From: LSUCC0057 sp048549915
GTDB lineage: Bacteria > Pseudomonadota > Gammaproteobacteria > Pseudomonadales > Porticoccaceae
Length of the DNA stretch: 18,755 nucleotides
Assembly (NCBI GenBank): GCA_048549915.1
Contig: JBLYYE010000031.1
Span: 1-18,755, forward strand
Direction of reading: 5' to 3'
Position 1 is the first letter of the stretch. Every line of letters starts with the position of its first letter. Positions 7,157-14,923 of the stretch are shown here, piece by piece. The notes beneath the pieces were generated by a model that saw nothing but the letters and a program-made list of their open reading frames with translations, was not told the origin of the DNA and searched no databases. A program made the position numbers and the translations under genes.

Positions 7157-7801
7157 ATGCAATTTGACAAAAATGCCATAGAAAATCTCGAATCACGCTA
7201 CCGTGCTGCGCTGATTAATTCTGTCAGTGGTTTTAAGCCAGCCAATCTCATTGGCACTGCTAGCCCACAAGGCGAGACTAACCTCGCAGTCATGAGCTCG
7301 GTGGTCCACTTAGGTTCACATCCGCCACTGTTGGCAATGGTAGTGCGCCCCGGTGGCGATGAGCGCCATACACTAGCCAACTTGCTGGCTAGTGGTGAGT
7401 ACACCATCAACCACATTAATAGCGACATCTATCGCCAAGCGCATCAAACCGCGGCGCGCTACCCTGCGAAAGTGTCGGAGTTTACCGCCACCGGTTTGCA
7501 CGAGCAGTGGTTAAAGGGTTTTAGCGCACCGTTTGTAGCCCAAGCTGAGGTGAAAATGGCGATGCAGTTACGCCAACATATGCCGCTGGAGATCAATGGC
7601 ACCCATTTGGTGATTGGAGAAATTATCCACTTAGAGCTACCGGGCAATGCAGTGCGCCGTGATGGATCGCTCAACCTTCCCGCTGCCGGCACGGTCGCTG
7701 TGAGCGGGCTGGATGAATATCTAACCGCAGCGGCGCTGGCGCGACTCAGCTATGCCAAACCAGACCTGCCGCTGCGTGAGATTAGCGAGGAATCAGAATG
7801 A
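7157..7801 (+). CDS. Flavin reductase-like FMN-binding split-barrel protein
   Basis: 214 residues with the features of the flavin reductase-like (DIM6/NTAB) split-barrel family. The flavin-binding strand region FKPANLIGTASPQGETNLAVMSS covers about residues 26-48, the following segment HPPLLAMVVRPGGDERHT lies at about 55-72, and an NHINSD segment lies near 85. Members bind FMN and often reduce flavin with NAD(P)H, but many have no known reaction. It is the first gene of a four-gene operon: its stop overlaps the ATG of the DUF393 gene by 4 nt (ATGA). Upstream ribosome pairing is weak (GAG about 9 nt before the ATG). Inference: because the convergent genes are flavin photoenzymes, it could serve flavin supply or redox state in the same response. 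Confidence 0.85.
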   Translation: MQFDKNAIENLESRYRAALINSVSGFKPANLIGTASPQGETNLAVMSSVVHLGSHPPLLAMVVRPGGDERHTLANLLASGEYTINHINSDIYRQAHQTAARYPAKVSEFTATGLHEQWLKGFSAPFVAQAEVKMAMQLRQHMPLEINGTHLVIGEIIHLELPGNAVRRDGSLNLPAAGTVAVSGLDEYLTAAALARLSYAKPDLPLREISEESE

Positions 7802-8184
7802 TTACTGTCTACTACGACGGCCTGTGCGGATTGTGCAGCAAAGAGATTAACCACTATCGCAAGATCGCACCGGCGGGCCGTTTTGACTGGGCTGATATTG
7901 CTACAAACGAAGACCGTTGCAGTGAACTGAGGGTCTCACAAGCGCGCGCACTGGAGGTGATTCACGTACGAGATGACAACGGTGCTATCCACACTGGGCT
8001 AGCCGCCTTTGTCGTGATGTGGCGCGCCCTACCGCGCTGGGGCTGGCTTGCGGTGATCGCCAATATGCCAGGTATAAACTGGCTGGGGGAGCGTGTTTAT
8101 GCCCTGTTCGCCCGCTGGCGCTTTAAGCGGCTCGGCCACTGCCAATTAGCGGCTCAGCGCGAGCAACAGAGCCATGGCGCATAA
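7798..8184 (+). CDS. DCC-family thiol-disulfide oxidoreductase (DUF393)
   Basis: 128 residues. The family signature YDGLCGLC stands at residues 6-13, with the redox-type CXXC pair Cys10 and Cys13. DUF393/DCC proteins are predicted thioredoxin-fold oxidoreductases named after the conserved Asp-Cys-Cys. The remainder has the usual HTGLAAFVVMWRALP segment in the middle and a hydrophobic stretch around residues 80-100. Start and stop are both coupled: the ATG overlaps the previous stop (ATGA at 7798-7801), and the last 11 nt overlap the next gene. Substrate and partner are unknown. Members of this family occur in other bacteria near photolyase and singlet-oxygen response genes, which agrees with the context here. 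Confidence 0.88.
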   Translation: MITVYYDGLCGLCSKEINHYRKIAPAGRFDWADIATNEDRCSELRVSQARALEVIHVRDDNGAIHTGLAAFVVMWRALPRWGWLAVIANMPGINWLGERVYALFARWRFKRLGHCQLAAQREQQSHGA

Positions 8185-8341
8185 AAAAGTCCATCTGCCC
8201 AGCAAGGTCTGCCCAGTCTGTCAGCGGCCCTTTAATTGGCGCAAGAAATGGGAGAAGGTCTGGGATCAAGTGCGCTACTGCTCACAGCGCTGCCGTAGCC
8301 AGCGCCAAACCGAAACCAACACTTACCAACATGAGCTATAG
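8174..8341 (+). CDS. DUF2256 small zinc-finger-like protein
   Basis: A 55-residue basic protein. It starts at an ATG inside the end of the DUF393 gene (11 nt overlap, different frame) and stops 2 nt before the GTG of the DUF3429 gene. Four cysteines form a probable metal site, C13-X2-C16 and C36-X3-C40, with a Trp/Lys-rich middle (NWRKKWEKVW, residues 21-30) and a Arg/Gln-rich segment after it. Motif order, length and the KVCPVCQRPFNWRKKW region match DUF2256, a family of short proteins that I recall being found next to cryptochrome/photolyase genes. A zinc- or nucleic-acid-binding role is plausible but unproven. Evidence that it is real: the family motifs, and its exact fit between two genes of the operon. 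Confidence 0.85.
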   Translation: MAHKKVHLPSKVCPVCQRPFNWRKKWEKVWDQVRYCSQRCRSQRQTETNTYQHEL

Positions 8342-8343
8342 CT

Positions 8344-8766
8344 GTGCATAACCCACTCTTACAAAGGTGGCTGGCAGCCGCAGGCACACTGCCTTTTATT
8401 ATCGGCACTCTAGCTGTCGCCCAAAGCTGGCCACAGCTGCCTCTACTAGCCATCGACAGCCAGACTTGGCTGGCCAGTTACAGCGTGTTAATTGTGAGTT
8501 TTATGGCGGGAACACTCTGGTCTCACCAAGGTCATTTGCGGCGACTGTCGCTGCTAAGCAACCTAATCGCACTGTGTGCCTGGGGCAGTTACCTCACTCT
8601 GCCCTACGCCAGCCAGCACTGGCTGGCCGCTATTCTATTTAGCTGGCTGTTGTGGCTGGATTGGCAGCGTCTACAACCCGGCCTAGATCACTACTACTGG
8701 CAGACTCGTGTCGGTGTTACCACGGTTGTCACAGCCTCACTGATAGTGGCGGCAGCGTTTAGTTAA
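8344..8766 (+). CDS. DUF3429 integral membrane protein
   Basis: 140 residues, very rich in Leu, Ala and Trp, with about five predicted membrane helices (roughly residues 8-26, 40-58, 68-86, 92-106 and 122-139). The order 'AAGTLPFIIGTLAVA' then 'YSVLIVSFMAGTLW' is like the DUF3429 family, whose function is unknown. The start is a GTG at 8344, 2 nt after the DUF2256 stop. GAG about 8 nt upstream, inside the DUF2256 end, can serve as ribosome site, so translation is probably coupled. It ends the four-gene operon and converges with the CRY-DASH gene with 9 bp between the stops. Confidence 0.78.
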   Translation: MHNPLLQRWLAAAGTLPFIIGTLAVAQSWPQLPLLAIDSQTWLASYSVLIVSFMAGTLWSHQGHLRRLSLLSNLIALCAWGSYLTLPYASQHWLAAILFSWLLWLDWQRLQPGLDHYYWQTRVGVTTVVTASLIVAAAFS

Positions 8767-8775
8767 ACCGCATAA

Positions 8776-10128
8776 TCAATGCAGTTCGCGCGGCCAGTCA
8801 ACCAGATCGACAGCATCACCCCAACTGCGTTCAGCCCCACCCTGCCATTGGGCGATGTATTCTCCTTGAGGGTCATACAGGGAGGCCTGTTTTTCGATAG
8901 AGAAATGCCTGCCACCGCGCGGGTCGGCACCTACTCCTGCAATGTACTGCCAGTTACCCCAGTTACTCGCCACATCGTAGTCGACTAACTGCTGTTCAAA
9001 GAAGGCTGCGCCGTAGCGCCAATCCACCTGCAATTCGTTAACAAGACAGCTGGCTACAATTTGGCGGGCGCGATTAGAAAGATAGCCGGTGGCGCGCAAC
9101 TCGTTCATCGCTGCATTGACTAGCGGGTAGGCAGTGCGGCCGTGACACCAGGCGGCAAAACGCTGAGGATAAAAACTTGTCAGCGGTGGGCGGTTTTCAA
9201 TACCGCCAAAAGTGAACAGCTTTTTTCCGTAGCGATAACTGTAAAACTGAAAATAATCTCGCCACAGCAACTCGAAAAGAATCCAATAGGTGGAATCATT
9301 GGCACCGTGTTCAGCTTCGTACTGTCTTACCTGAGCCGCCACTTGGCGAGGTGAAATGACCCCGAGCGCTAGCCAGGGTGAAAATTTTGTCGAGCTCGGC
9401 CAGTCACTCAGTGCATTGCGGGTAACTTTATAACTAGCGGGTTGTGGTGAACCAAAGTAGCTTTGTAGGTGTTGAAATGCAGCTGCTTTGCCGCCAACAA
9501 ACCCCTCTTCACCAGACTGAGTCGGCGGCATCAGGGATACCTTGCTGGCAATCTGCGCATCGACCAAATAACTCTCTGCATCACTCAGATCTATCGCCGT
9601 TGGTAGATCGCTAGAAGGTTGTAATGGTCTCTCAGAGAGAGGCTCTACCGCGCGACGGAATTTAGAAAAACTATTCGGTAGCTGCTCAACACTAAAGGGC
9701 AATTGGTTGGGCTGTAGCAGTGTGTGCTGCCAACCACTCTGACAGTTAATTGATGCCGGGCTCTGTGCCACCAGTTGTCGCCACTGCGACCACTCGTCCC
9801 AGCCGACCTGTTCACCCCGATAAACAGTCGTCGCAGAGCAGCGATCTATCAGCGCACCAATCACCTTGACTGGATCGCCCTCAACCACTAGCAGGGTTTG
9901 ACCTAGAGATGCTAGCTGCTCGCGCAAACAAACCAGCGATTGCAACAAAAACTTTTCGCGAGCTGCACCTATACCGCGCAACTGATAACGGTTGCTCGCT
10001 TTTAGAGCCCTGTCGACAACATAGACAAACAGTAAAGGGCGCTCCGCTTGTGCGGCGCGGCTCAGCAAATGGTTGTCGTCCAAGCGCAGATCACTGCCAA
10101 ACCAGTAGATGTCGCAGCTTTTAGTCAT
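8776..10128 (-). CDS. DASH-type cryptochrome (single-strand CPD photolyase)
   Basis: 450 residues. The N-terminal alpha/beta domain starts with IYWFGSDLRLDDN (7-19), and the C-terminal FAD domain has LLWRDYFQF (287-295) and ARQIVASCL (354-362). The electron-transfer Trp triad can be aligned as Trp327, Trp370 and Trp393, and the FAD-N5 asparagine as Asn389. The segment GNWQYIAGVG-DPRGGRHF is diagnostic for CRY-DASH; here Ala401 stands where Asn is usual. CRY-DASH proteins repair cyclobutane dimers in single-stranded DNA under blue light and may also signal. The ATG overlaps the stop of the FeS photolyase gene by 4 nt, with GGAGA 7 nt upstream, so the two are translationally coupled. It is the last gene of the minus-strand run. 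Confidence 0.95.
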   Translation of the reverse strand: MTKSCDIYWFGSDLRLDDNHLLSRAAQAERPLLFVYVVDRALKASNRYQLRGIGAAREKFLLQSLVCLREQLASLGQTLLVVEGDPVKVIGALIDRCSATTVYRGEQVGWDEWSQWRQLVAQSPASINCQSGWQHTLLQPNQLPFSVEQLPNSFSKFRRAVEPLSERPLQPSSDLPTAIDLSDAESYLVDAQIASKVSLMPPTQSGEEGFVGGKAAAFQHLQSYFGSPQPASYKVTRNALSDWPSSTKFSPWLALGVISPRQVAAQVRQYEAEHGANDSTYWILFELLWRDYFQFYSYRYGKKLFTFGGIENRPPLTSFYPQRFAAWCHGRTAYPLVNAAMNELRATGYLSNRARQIVASCLVNELQVDWRYGAAFFEQQLVDYDVASNWGNWQYIAGVGADPRGGRHFSIEKQASLYDPQGEYIAQWQGGAERSWGDAVDLVDWPRELH

Positions 10129-11663
10129 ACCGGTTCTCCACTGTCGAGTTTACTCAAAAATCCCGCTGCATCACTGGCTATCAGCTGCTGTTTGTCTGCT
10201 GCCATTTTATCGTAACTGCGGTAGATCATGCCTAAGCGCGGGTTTTTCCCCAGCTGTTCGCGGTGACGAACTAAAAAATCCCAATAAAGGTAATTAAATG
10301 GGCACGCCTTTTCACCGTCGCGCTGCTTAACCTTGTAATGGCAATTCTTACAGTAATTAGACATTCGCGATATGTAAGCGCCACCAGCGGCATAAGGCTT
10401 GCTGGCCACTACACCACCGTCGGCAAATAACACCATACCAGTGACATTGGGCAGCTCGACCCACTCGTAGGCATCGGCGTAGACTGCTAAGTACCAGTCG
10501 TTAACCTGCTCGGGGGAGAGACCGGCCAACAGCGCGAAGTTGCCCAATACCATTAAACGTTGAATGTGATGGGCGTAGGCGTTGTCGAGCGTCTCACTGA
10601 CACACTGAGACATACAGTTCATGTTGGTTTTTGCACCCCAGTACAACGGCGGTAGTGGGCGGTCGGCTGCAAAAAAGTTTTCTTCTTTGTAGGCGGGCAT
10701 TTTTAACCAATAGATACCGCGCACATACTCGCGCCAACCCAGTATCTGACGAATAAACCCCTCCACCGCGTTGAGCGGTGCGCGGCCGTTGCGGTAGGCG
10801 CGCTCGGCGGCTTCAATGCACTCTAGTGGCAGCAGCAGCCCAGAATTGAGATAAAAACTGATATGGCTGTGGAAGAGCCAAGGTTCGCCCTCGACCATGG
10901 CATCTTGATAGTCACCAAACAGAGGTAGCGAAAGATCGACGAAGTGCTCAAGTACCTGAAAGGCCTGATCGCGGGTAGCGGCAAAGTGAAATGGCTCGAG
11001 CGTCCCCGGGTGGTCGGCAAACTGCTCGTCCACTAAATCCAACACTTCCCGAGTTATATCGTCTGGGCTAAATTTGAGTGGCTCTACCCCAGCTAAATCG
11101 GCCGGCGCCGGTTTGCGGTTGTCGCTATCGTAGTTCCATGCACCCCCAACTGGTTGATCACCATCGAGCAAAATCTGGTAGCGGCGGCGCATCTCACGGT
11201 AAAAATACTCCATGCGCAGTTGTTTGCGGCCCGTTGCCCAATTTGTAAAATCGTCAGTTGAGGCAAGAAAACGGTCGTCCTCCAACAATTCGACCGGTAT
11301 ACCCAGCTCAGCCTGCCACTGCTGCATTTGCGCCAGCAATCGGTGTTCGCTGGGCTTAGTGAGAACTACTTTATCAATACCAAAAAGCTTCGTTAAACGA
11401 GCCATCTCGCCGGCCAAGCTGCCACTGTTATCAGCATCTTTATAGTAGCTATAGTGTACCTGCCAGCCCTGCTGACGCAGCTGCTCGGCAAAATGACGCA
11501 TAGCACTGAAGAGCAGTGCAATTTTCTTTTTATGGTGTCTGACGTAACTGGCTTCGCTAGCTACCTCGCAAAAAACCAACCAATCTTGCTGTTGATCAGC
11601 AGCGCGCAATGAAGCGAGCGTATCGCTGAGTTGGTCGGCCAATATAAGACGTAGAACCGACAT
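10125..11663 (-). CDS. FeS-containing bacterial photolyase/cryptochrome (FeS-BCP, 6-4 photolyase type)
   Basis: 512 residues of the 'deoxyribodipyrimidine photolyase-related' family. The N-terminus RLILADQLS is typical for the group. The four cysteine ligands of the [4Fe-4S] cluster are present as Cys350, Cys438, Cys441 and Cys454, the same numbers as in Agrobacterium PhrB, which supports both the family and the chosen start. Family members repair (6-4) photoproducts with FAD and a lumazine-type antenna. The start at 11663 has GAGGAG 5 nt before the ATG; a 23-codon upstream extension would overlap the SDR gene and is not conserved-looking. The gene lies 32 bp after the SDR gene and overlaps the CRY-DASH start. 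I would call it phrB-like, but the symbol is also used for CPD photolyase, so none is given. Confidence 0.95.
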   Translation of the reverse strand: MSVLRLILADQLSDTLASLRAADQQQDWLVFCEVASEASYVRHHKKKIALLFSAMRHFAEQLRQQGWQVHYSYYKDADNSGSLAGEMARLTKLFGIDKVVLTKPSEHRLLAQMQQWQAELGIPVELLEDDRFLASTDDFTNWATGRKQLRMEYFYREMRRRYQILLDGDQPVGGAWNYDSDNRKPAPADLAGVEPLKFSPDDITREVLDLVDEQFADHPGTLEPFHFAATRDQAFQVLEHFVDLSLPLFGDYQDAMVEGEPWLFHSHISFYLNSGLLLPLECIEAAERAYRNGRAPLNAVEGFIRQILGWREYVRGIYWLKMPAYKEENFFAADRPLPPLYWGAKTNMNCMSQCVSETLDNAYAHHIQRLMVLGNFALLAGLSPEQVNDWYLAVYADAYEWVELPNVTGMVLFADGGVVASKPYAAGGAYISRMSNYCKNCHYKVKQRDGEKACPFNYLYWDFLVRHREQLGKNPRLGMIYRSYDKMAADKQQLIASDAAGFLSKLDSGEPV

Positions 11664-11695
11664 GGGTCTCCTCGTGTATTGCGTGTTTAGATAGT

Positions 11696-12424
11696 TTATT
11701 CGGGGATGACACTGCCGTCCCAAGCAAGACAACGGCCATTATATTTCTGCTCTTTATCGCCGATGACACTGTCTATAACATCGAGCAGCGCATTGGCCGA
11801 TCGAGTTGGGGTAAACAGTTTTTCAGGCGCCACACCGCCCTGGAAAGGTTGGCTTAGGGAGGTATCTACGGTGCCAGGGTGAAGGCCTATGACTTGCAAC
11901 TGAGGTGCTCGCCTAGCCAATTCAATACTGGCACATTTAATTACCATGTTCAGGGCTGCCTTGCTGGCGCGGTAGCTATACCACCCACCTAAACGGTTAT
12001 CGCCGATACTGCCCACCCGCGCGGAGAGCGCTGCCATAACTGTGCTACTGTCGCGGCGCATCTTGTTGGCAAAGTAGCGCAGCACCAGCGCTGGACCAAC
12101 GGTATTGACAGAAAAAAGAGCACTCATCGCTTCGCTGTTGAGCTGACTGAGCGCTTTCTCCGGCTTATAAGTCACATCACCCTGGTTTCCGTGCAGTGTA
12201 CCGGTGGCGATGATGACTAGGTCTAATGGCTGATCAACTTGTGCAGCGGCATTGGCAATACTTGCTTCGTCGCCGATATCTAGCGCTGCAACCTCAACTC
12301 GAGTATCTGGCCACGGCTTTGCAGTGCGGCTAAAGCAGTAAAGCTTTTGAAGTTCAGTGCGCTGCAGAAGTGCCTCAGCTAGGGCGGCACCAATACCACC
12401 AGCACCTATAATTGCAGCTCTCAC
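11696..12424 (-). CDS. Short-chain dehydrogenase/reductase (CsgA-like SDR)
   Basis: 242 residues with a complete classical SDR fold. The dinucleotide loop GAGGIG is at 7-12, Asn107 lies in the fourth helix, Ser134 is catalytic, and the YRASK motif gives Tyr151 and Lys155. FSRTA at 31-35 suggests NADP preference through Arg33. The product of the reaction is unknown; the best resemblance is to the C-factor/CsgA-like SDRs. SDRs of this kind are often found next to photolyases in marine proteobacteria, so a role in the light-stress group is plausible. The start is GTG at 12424, only 2 nt after the stop of the Bax-like gene and with a poor ribosome site (AAAG), so coupled translation is likely. 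Confidence 0.88.
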   Translation of the reverse strand: MRAAIIGAGGIGAALAEALLQRTELQKLYCFSRTAKPWPDTRVEVAALDIGDEASIANAAAQVDQPLDLVIIATGTLHGNQGDVTYKPEKALSQLNSEAMSALFSVNTVGPALVLRYFANKMRRDSSTVMAALSARVGSIGDNRLGGWYSYRASKAALNMVIKCASIELARRAPQLQVIGLHPGTVDTSLSQPFQGGVAPEKLFTPTRSANALLDVIDSVIGDKEQKYNGRCLAWDGSVIPE

Positions 12425-12426
12425 GG

Positions 12427-13134
12427 TTATTTTTCTTTCTGCTTGTGGGAGTCAAAACGACTAAACTGGTTCTGCCTCAGCACTTGACTCACCTGCTTGG
12501 TGTAATCACTGCGACGTTCAGAATAAGCCGTCAAATAGGGGATCAGCTTGTGTGGATCGTCTGTTTTGATACGCGCCAAACGGAATGCTTGGTAGGGGGT
12601 GCCTTTGGCTAATAGCTGGAAGTAATCTCGAATAGAATCATCCAATGAGCTATAGCGTTTCAGCCAAATAGTTTTACCGTTGCGTTTGCCCCTCGCTGCA
12701 ATACGCGGTTCATCACTACTGTGAGACCAAATGCCAAACACATTATTGGCCTCGCGATAAAAGCGTGAAGTACCCCAACCACTCTCTATCGCGGCTTGCG
12801 CCATAACAATACTCACTGGGTGTGGCTTCAGGGCCGCCAACAGCTGTTGATCATTGTCTGTGCCAAAGCGCTTATGCAACAGCTCTAACTGATCGGCGGG
12901 TTCTCCAATCATTATTAATTGCTCAACTGTTTCAAATCGAGTCAGCCAACTTTGATACTCTCTTTTAACGGCAGGCAATGTGGTTTGCTCAAAGTGCTGT
13001 TTTTTTAACTCAACAGGTGAGAGCTGTTCCGCTGAGATAGCTGGCCAAGCAAGTGCGATGGCTAAACTAATAGCCACTCTGGACAGCAATAAAAATGTGG
13101 ATTTAAAAACTATCAATCCTACTGGCCACGCCAC
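12427..13134 (-). CDS. Bax-like glucosaminidase-domain protein, exported
   Basis: 235 residues. An N-terminal hydrophobic segment ending near AISA (residue 35) looks like a Sec signal peptide. The rest resembles the Bax protein of E. coli with its mannosyl-glycoprotein endo-beta-N-acetylglucosaminidase domain. The catalytic glutamate is Glu117 in AAIESGWGTSRF, and the NNVFGIWS motif follows at 130-137. It should cleave the glycan strand of peptidoglycan in the periplasm. The start is uncertain. The GTG at 13134 (overlapping the cytochrome b561 gene by 16 nt) has no clear ribosome site, and the few other non-ATG options downstream would shorten the signal peptide; coupling to the upstream gene may help initiation. 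Confidence 0.85.
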   Translation of the reverse strand: MAWPVGLIVFKSTFLLLSRVAISLAIALAWPAISAEQLSPVELKKQHFEQTTLPAVKREYQSWLTRFETVEQLIMIGEPADQLELLHKRFGTDNDQQLLAALKPHPVSIVMAQAAIESGWGTSRFYREANNVFGIWSHSSDEPRIAARGKRNGKTIWLKRYSSLDDSIRDYFQLLAKGTPYQAFRLARIKTDDPHKLIPYLTAYSERRSDYTKQVSQVLRQNQFSRFDSHKQKEK

Positions 13135-13673
13135 ATTTGACGCAGTGTGTTGTCGCGATCACCGAAGTGATGCTTGAGAGCGCCTGCGACATGTAACACT
13201 ATTCCTGCAATTAAAACGAAAGCGGTGTATTCGTGAATCTCATGGCCGACACCACTCCAGAACTCACTCACCGGTATTACCTCGCCGGGTACAGCCGGGT
13301 TAGGGGACCAAGCCATTAACTCAACACCAAACCACTGCAAGCCCCAGCCACTCATAGCCGCCATCAACAAACCTGAAAGTGGCATCAGCAATGAGGCTAA
13401 CAATAGTAACCACTGGACAAGCCGGGCAATGCGACGCGTCGTTTCAGAGTGCTGCGTATTGGGCTCTGGCCAACCGATTGAGAGACGACGCAATACTCGG
13501 TAGGCGATTAAGATTAGAAGCGTCAGCCCAAACGATATATGTAAGAGTACGGCGCCATCAAACTCTAGTTCTTCCATGACAAAGCCATAGGCGAGCATTG
13601 TCATTATGCTGATAGCGATTAGGCCGTGTAACCAGCGGGTGGTAGCCGTTAGCGGTCGATTTTCAATTTTCAT
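13119..13673 (-). CDS. Cytochrome b561 family protein
   Basis: 184 residues with four predicted membrane helices. It carries the histidines expected to hold two b-hemes: His16 (RWLHG), His45, His147 (HEIHEY) and His161 (VLHVAGALKHHF). The bacterial cytochrome b561 family (CybB/YodB type) transfers electrons from the quinone pool, in some cases to superoxide. AAGGG lies 6 nt before the ATG. The gene is 31 bp after the Bcr/CflA gene and its end overlaps the start of the Bax-like gene by 16 nt, so the three are probably one transcript. A respiratory or oxidative-stress role fits both neighbours and family, but nothing specific can be claimed. Confidence 0.93.
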   Translation of the reverse strand: MKIENRPLTATTRWLHGLIAISIMTMLAYGFVMEELEFDGAVLLHISFGLTLLILIAYRVLRRLSIGWPEPNTQHSETTRRIARLVQWLLLLASLLMPLSGLLMAAMSGWGLQWFGVELMAWSPNPAVPGEVIPVSEFWSGVGHEIHEYTAFVLIAGIVLHVAGALKHHFGDRDNTLRQMWRGQ

Positions 13674-13704
13674 TGGCAGCCCTTTTTAAATAACTCAATG
13701 ACGA

Positions 13705-14916
13705 TTACAGAGTAGGATTTTTCCCTACCAGGCAACGATAACTTATCGCTGCCACCAGCGCCATCAATGCAGTAATCAACAAAGTAGGCGCCGGTGTGCC
13801 GTTATGAAAGTACCCCACTGCTATACCTGCCATGGCAGCAATGCCCATCTGCAAAAAGCCCATTAGTGATGCCGCAGTGCCTGCCATGTGAGCAAAAGGC
13901 GCTAAACCACCCGCCATCGCTTGGGGCATGACCATACCCACTGTCAACGAGCAGAAGCTTACTGCAGCAATTACTCCGTAGAGGTTATAACGCCCGACTA
14001 CAACGATAGCTACCAACACCAGTGCACTGGTAATCGCCAGAATAGTCCCAGCAGTCAATAGCTGATGGACACTGAAGCGAGACCCCAGACGCCCAACTGA
14101 GAAGGTTCCGCAGACATAGCCCATCACCATGGCTGTAAAAAAGTAGCCAAAATGCTCTGGAGCGACTTGAAAGTAGTCTACAACCACAAAGGAAGAGCCC
14201 GAAATAAAAGCAAACAGCGCCGCATACATACAAGAGAGCGCCAAGCTGTAACCAACAAACACCCTATTGGTAAACAGGTGCATAAAATTGGCCAATAATG
14301 GGCGCAGCCGAAAAGGCTGGCGGTGTTCCTCGGCGAGAGTTTCTGCCACTTTAAACTGCAATAAACTCAGCACAACTAATCCATAAAGTGCCAACAGATA
14401 AAAGGTCGACGGCCAACCAAATTTGACTATGAGATAACCACCAATTATCGGCCCAGCCGCTGGCGCTAGGCCCATCGCAGCACCCACATATGAGAGGACG
14501 CGGGCGGCATCTTTGGGCCCGTAAAGATCGCGCACCATAGCTCGCCCCAACACTGGCCCTGCGGCACCACCGAGTGCTTGCGCCAAGCGCCAACTGATCA
14601 ATTCGGCAATAGTGTCGCTAGTGGCACAGCCCAATGTAGCGAATACAAAGAGTGACAGCCCCGCTAGCATTACCGGTTTGCGGCCAAAGCGATCAGCCAT
14701 AGGGCCATAAATGAGCTGTGCCAGTGCGAAACCGATGAGAAACACACTCAGTGTCAATTGCACCTCACGGACACTGCTATCGAGTTCGTCGGTTAAAGCC
14801 GGCAGTGCTGGCAGATACATATCGGTAGCCAGCGGCCCCAAAGAGACCATAGAGGTAATAATCGCCACTAAGCCGGTACCACTGGCCAGTATCGGCGCTG
14901 TGCGCGACAATTTCAT
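13705..14916 (-). CDS. Bcr/CflA-family MFS multidrug efflux transporter
   Basis: 403 residues, the usual length, with 12 predicted membrane helices. Helix 1 carries the subfamily signature GPLATDMYLPALPAL. The loop 2-3 motif A of the major facilitator superfamily is present as YGPMADRFGRKPV. Bcr/CflA proteins are proton-driven exporters of drugs such as bicyclomycin, chloramphenicol or sulfonamides and sometimes of metabolites; the substrate here is unknown. The start at 14916 leaves 7 bp after the stop of the hydratase/dehydrogenase gene. A GTG at 14958 would add 14 residues and overlap that gene by 35 bp; the shorter form places helix 1 as in relatives, but neither start has a strong ribosome site. 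Confidence 0.92.
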   Translation of the reverse strand: MKLSRTAPILASGTGLVAIITSMVSLGPLATDMYLPALPALTDELDSSVREVQLTLSVFLIGFALAQLIYGPMADRFGRKPVMLAGLSLFVFATLGCATSDTIAELISWRLAQALGGAAGPVLGRAMVRDLYGPKDAARVLSYVGAAMGLAPAAGPIIGGYLIVKFGWPSTFYLLALYGLVVLSLLQFKVAETLAEEHRQPFRLRPLLANFMHLFTNRVFVGYSLALSCMYAALFAFISGSSFVVVDYFQVAPEHFGYFFTAMVMGYVCGTFSVGRLGSRFSVHQLLTAGTILAITSALVLVAIVVVGRYNLYGVIAAVSFCSLTVGMVMPQAMAGGLAPFAHMAGTAASLMGFLQMGIAAMAGIAVGYFHNGTPAPTLLITALMALVAAISYRCLVGKNPTL

Positions 14917-14923
14917 TGATTCG

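Noticed and set aside
8754..8771. Small inverted repeat (GTTTA-GT-TAAAC) at the convergent DUF3429/CRY-DASH ends as a terminator
   Set aside because: Arms are short and AT-rich and there is no T-run on either strand; not enough to call a terminator.
11664..11732. Longer N-terminus for the FeS photolyase
   Set aside because: It would overlap the SDR gene; the ATG at 11663 has GAGGAG and gives cluster-cysteine numbering equal to Agrobacterium PhrB.
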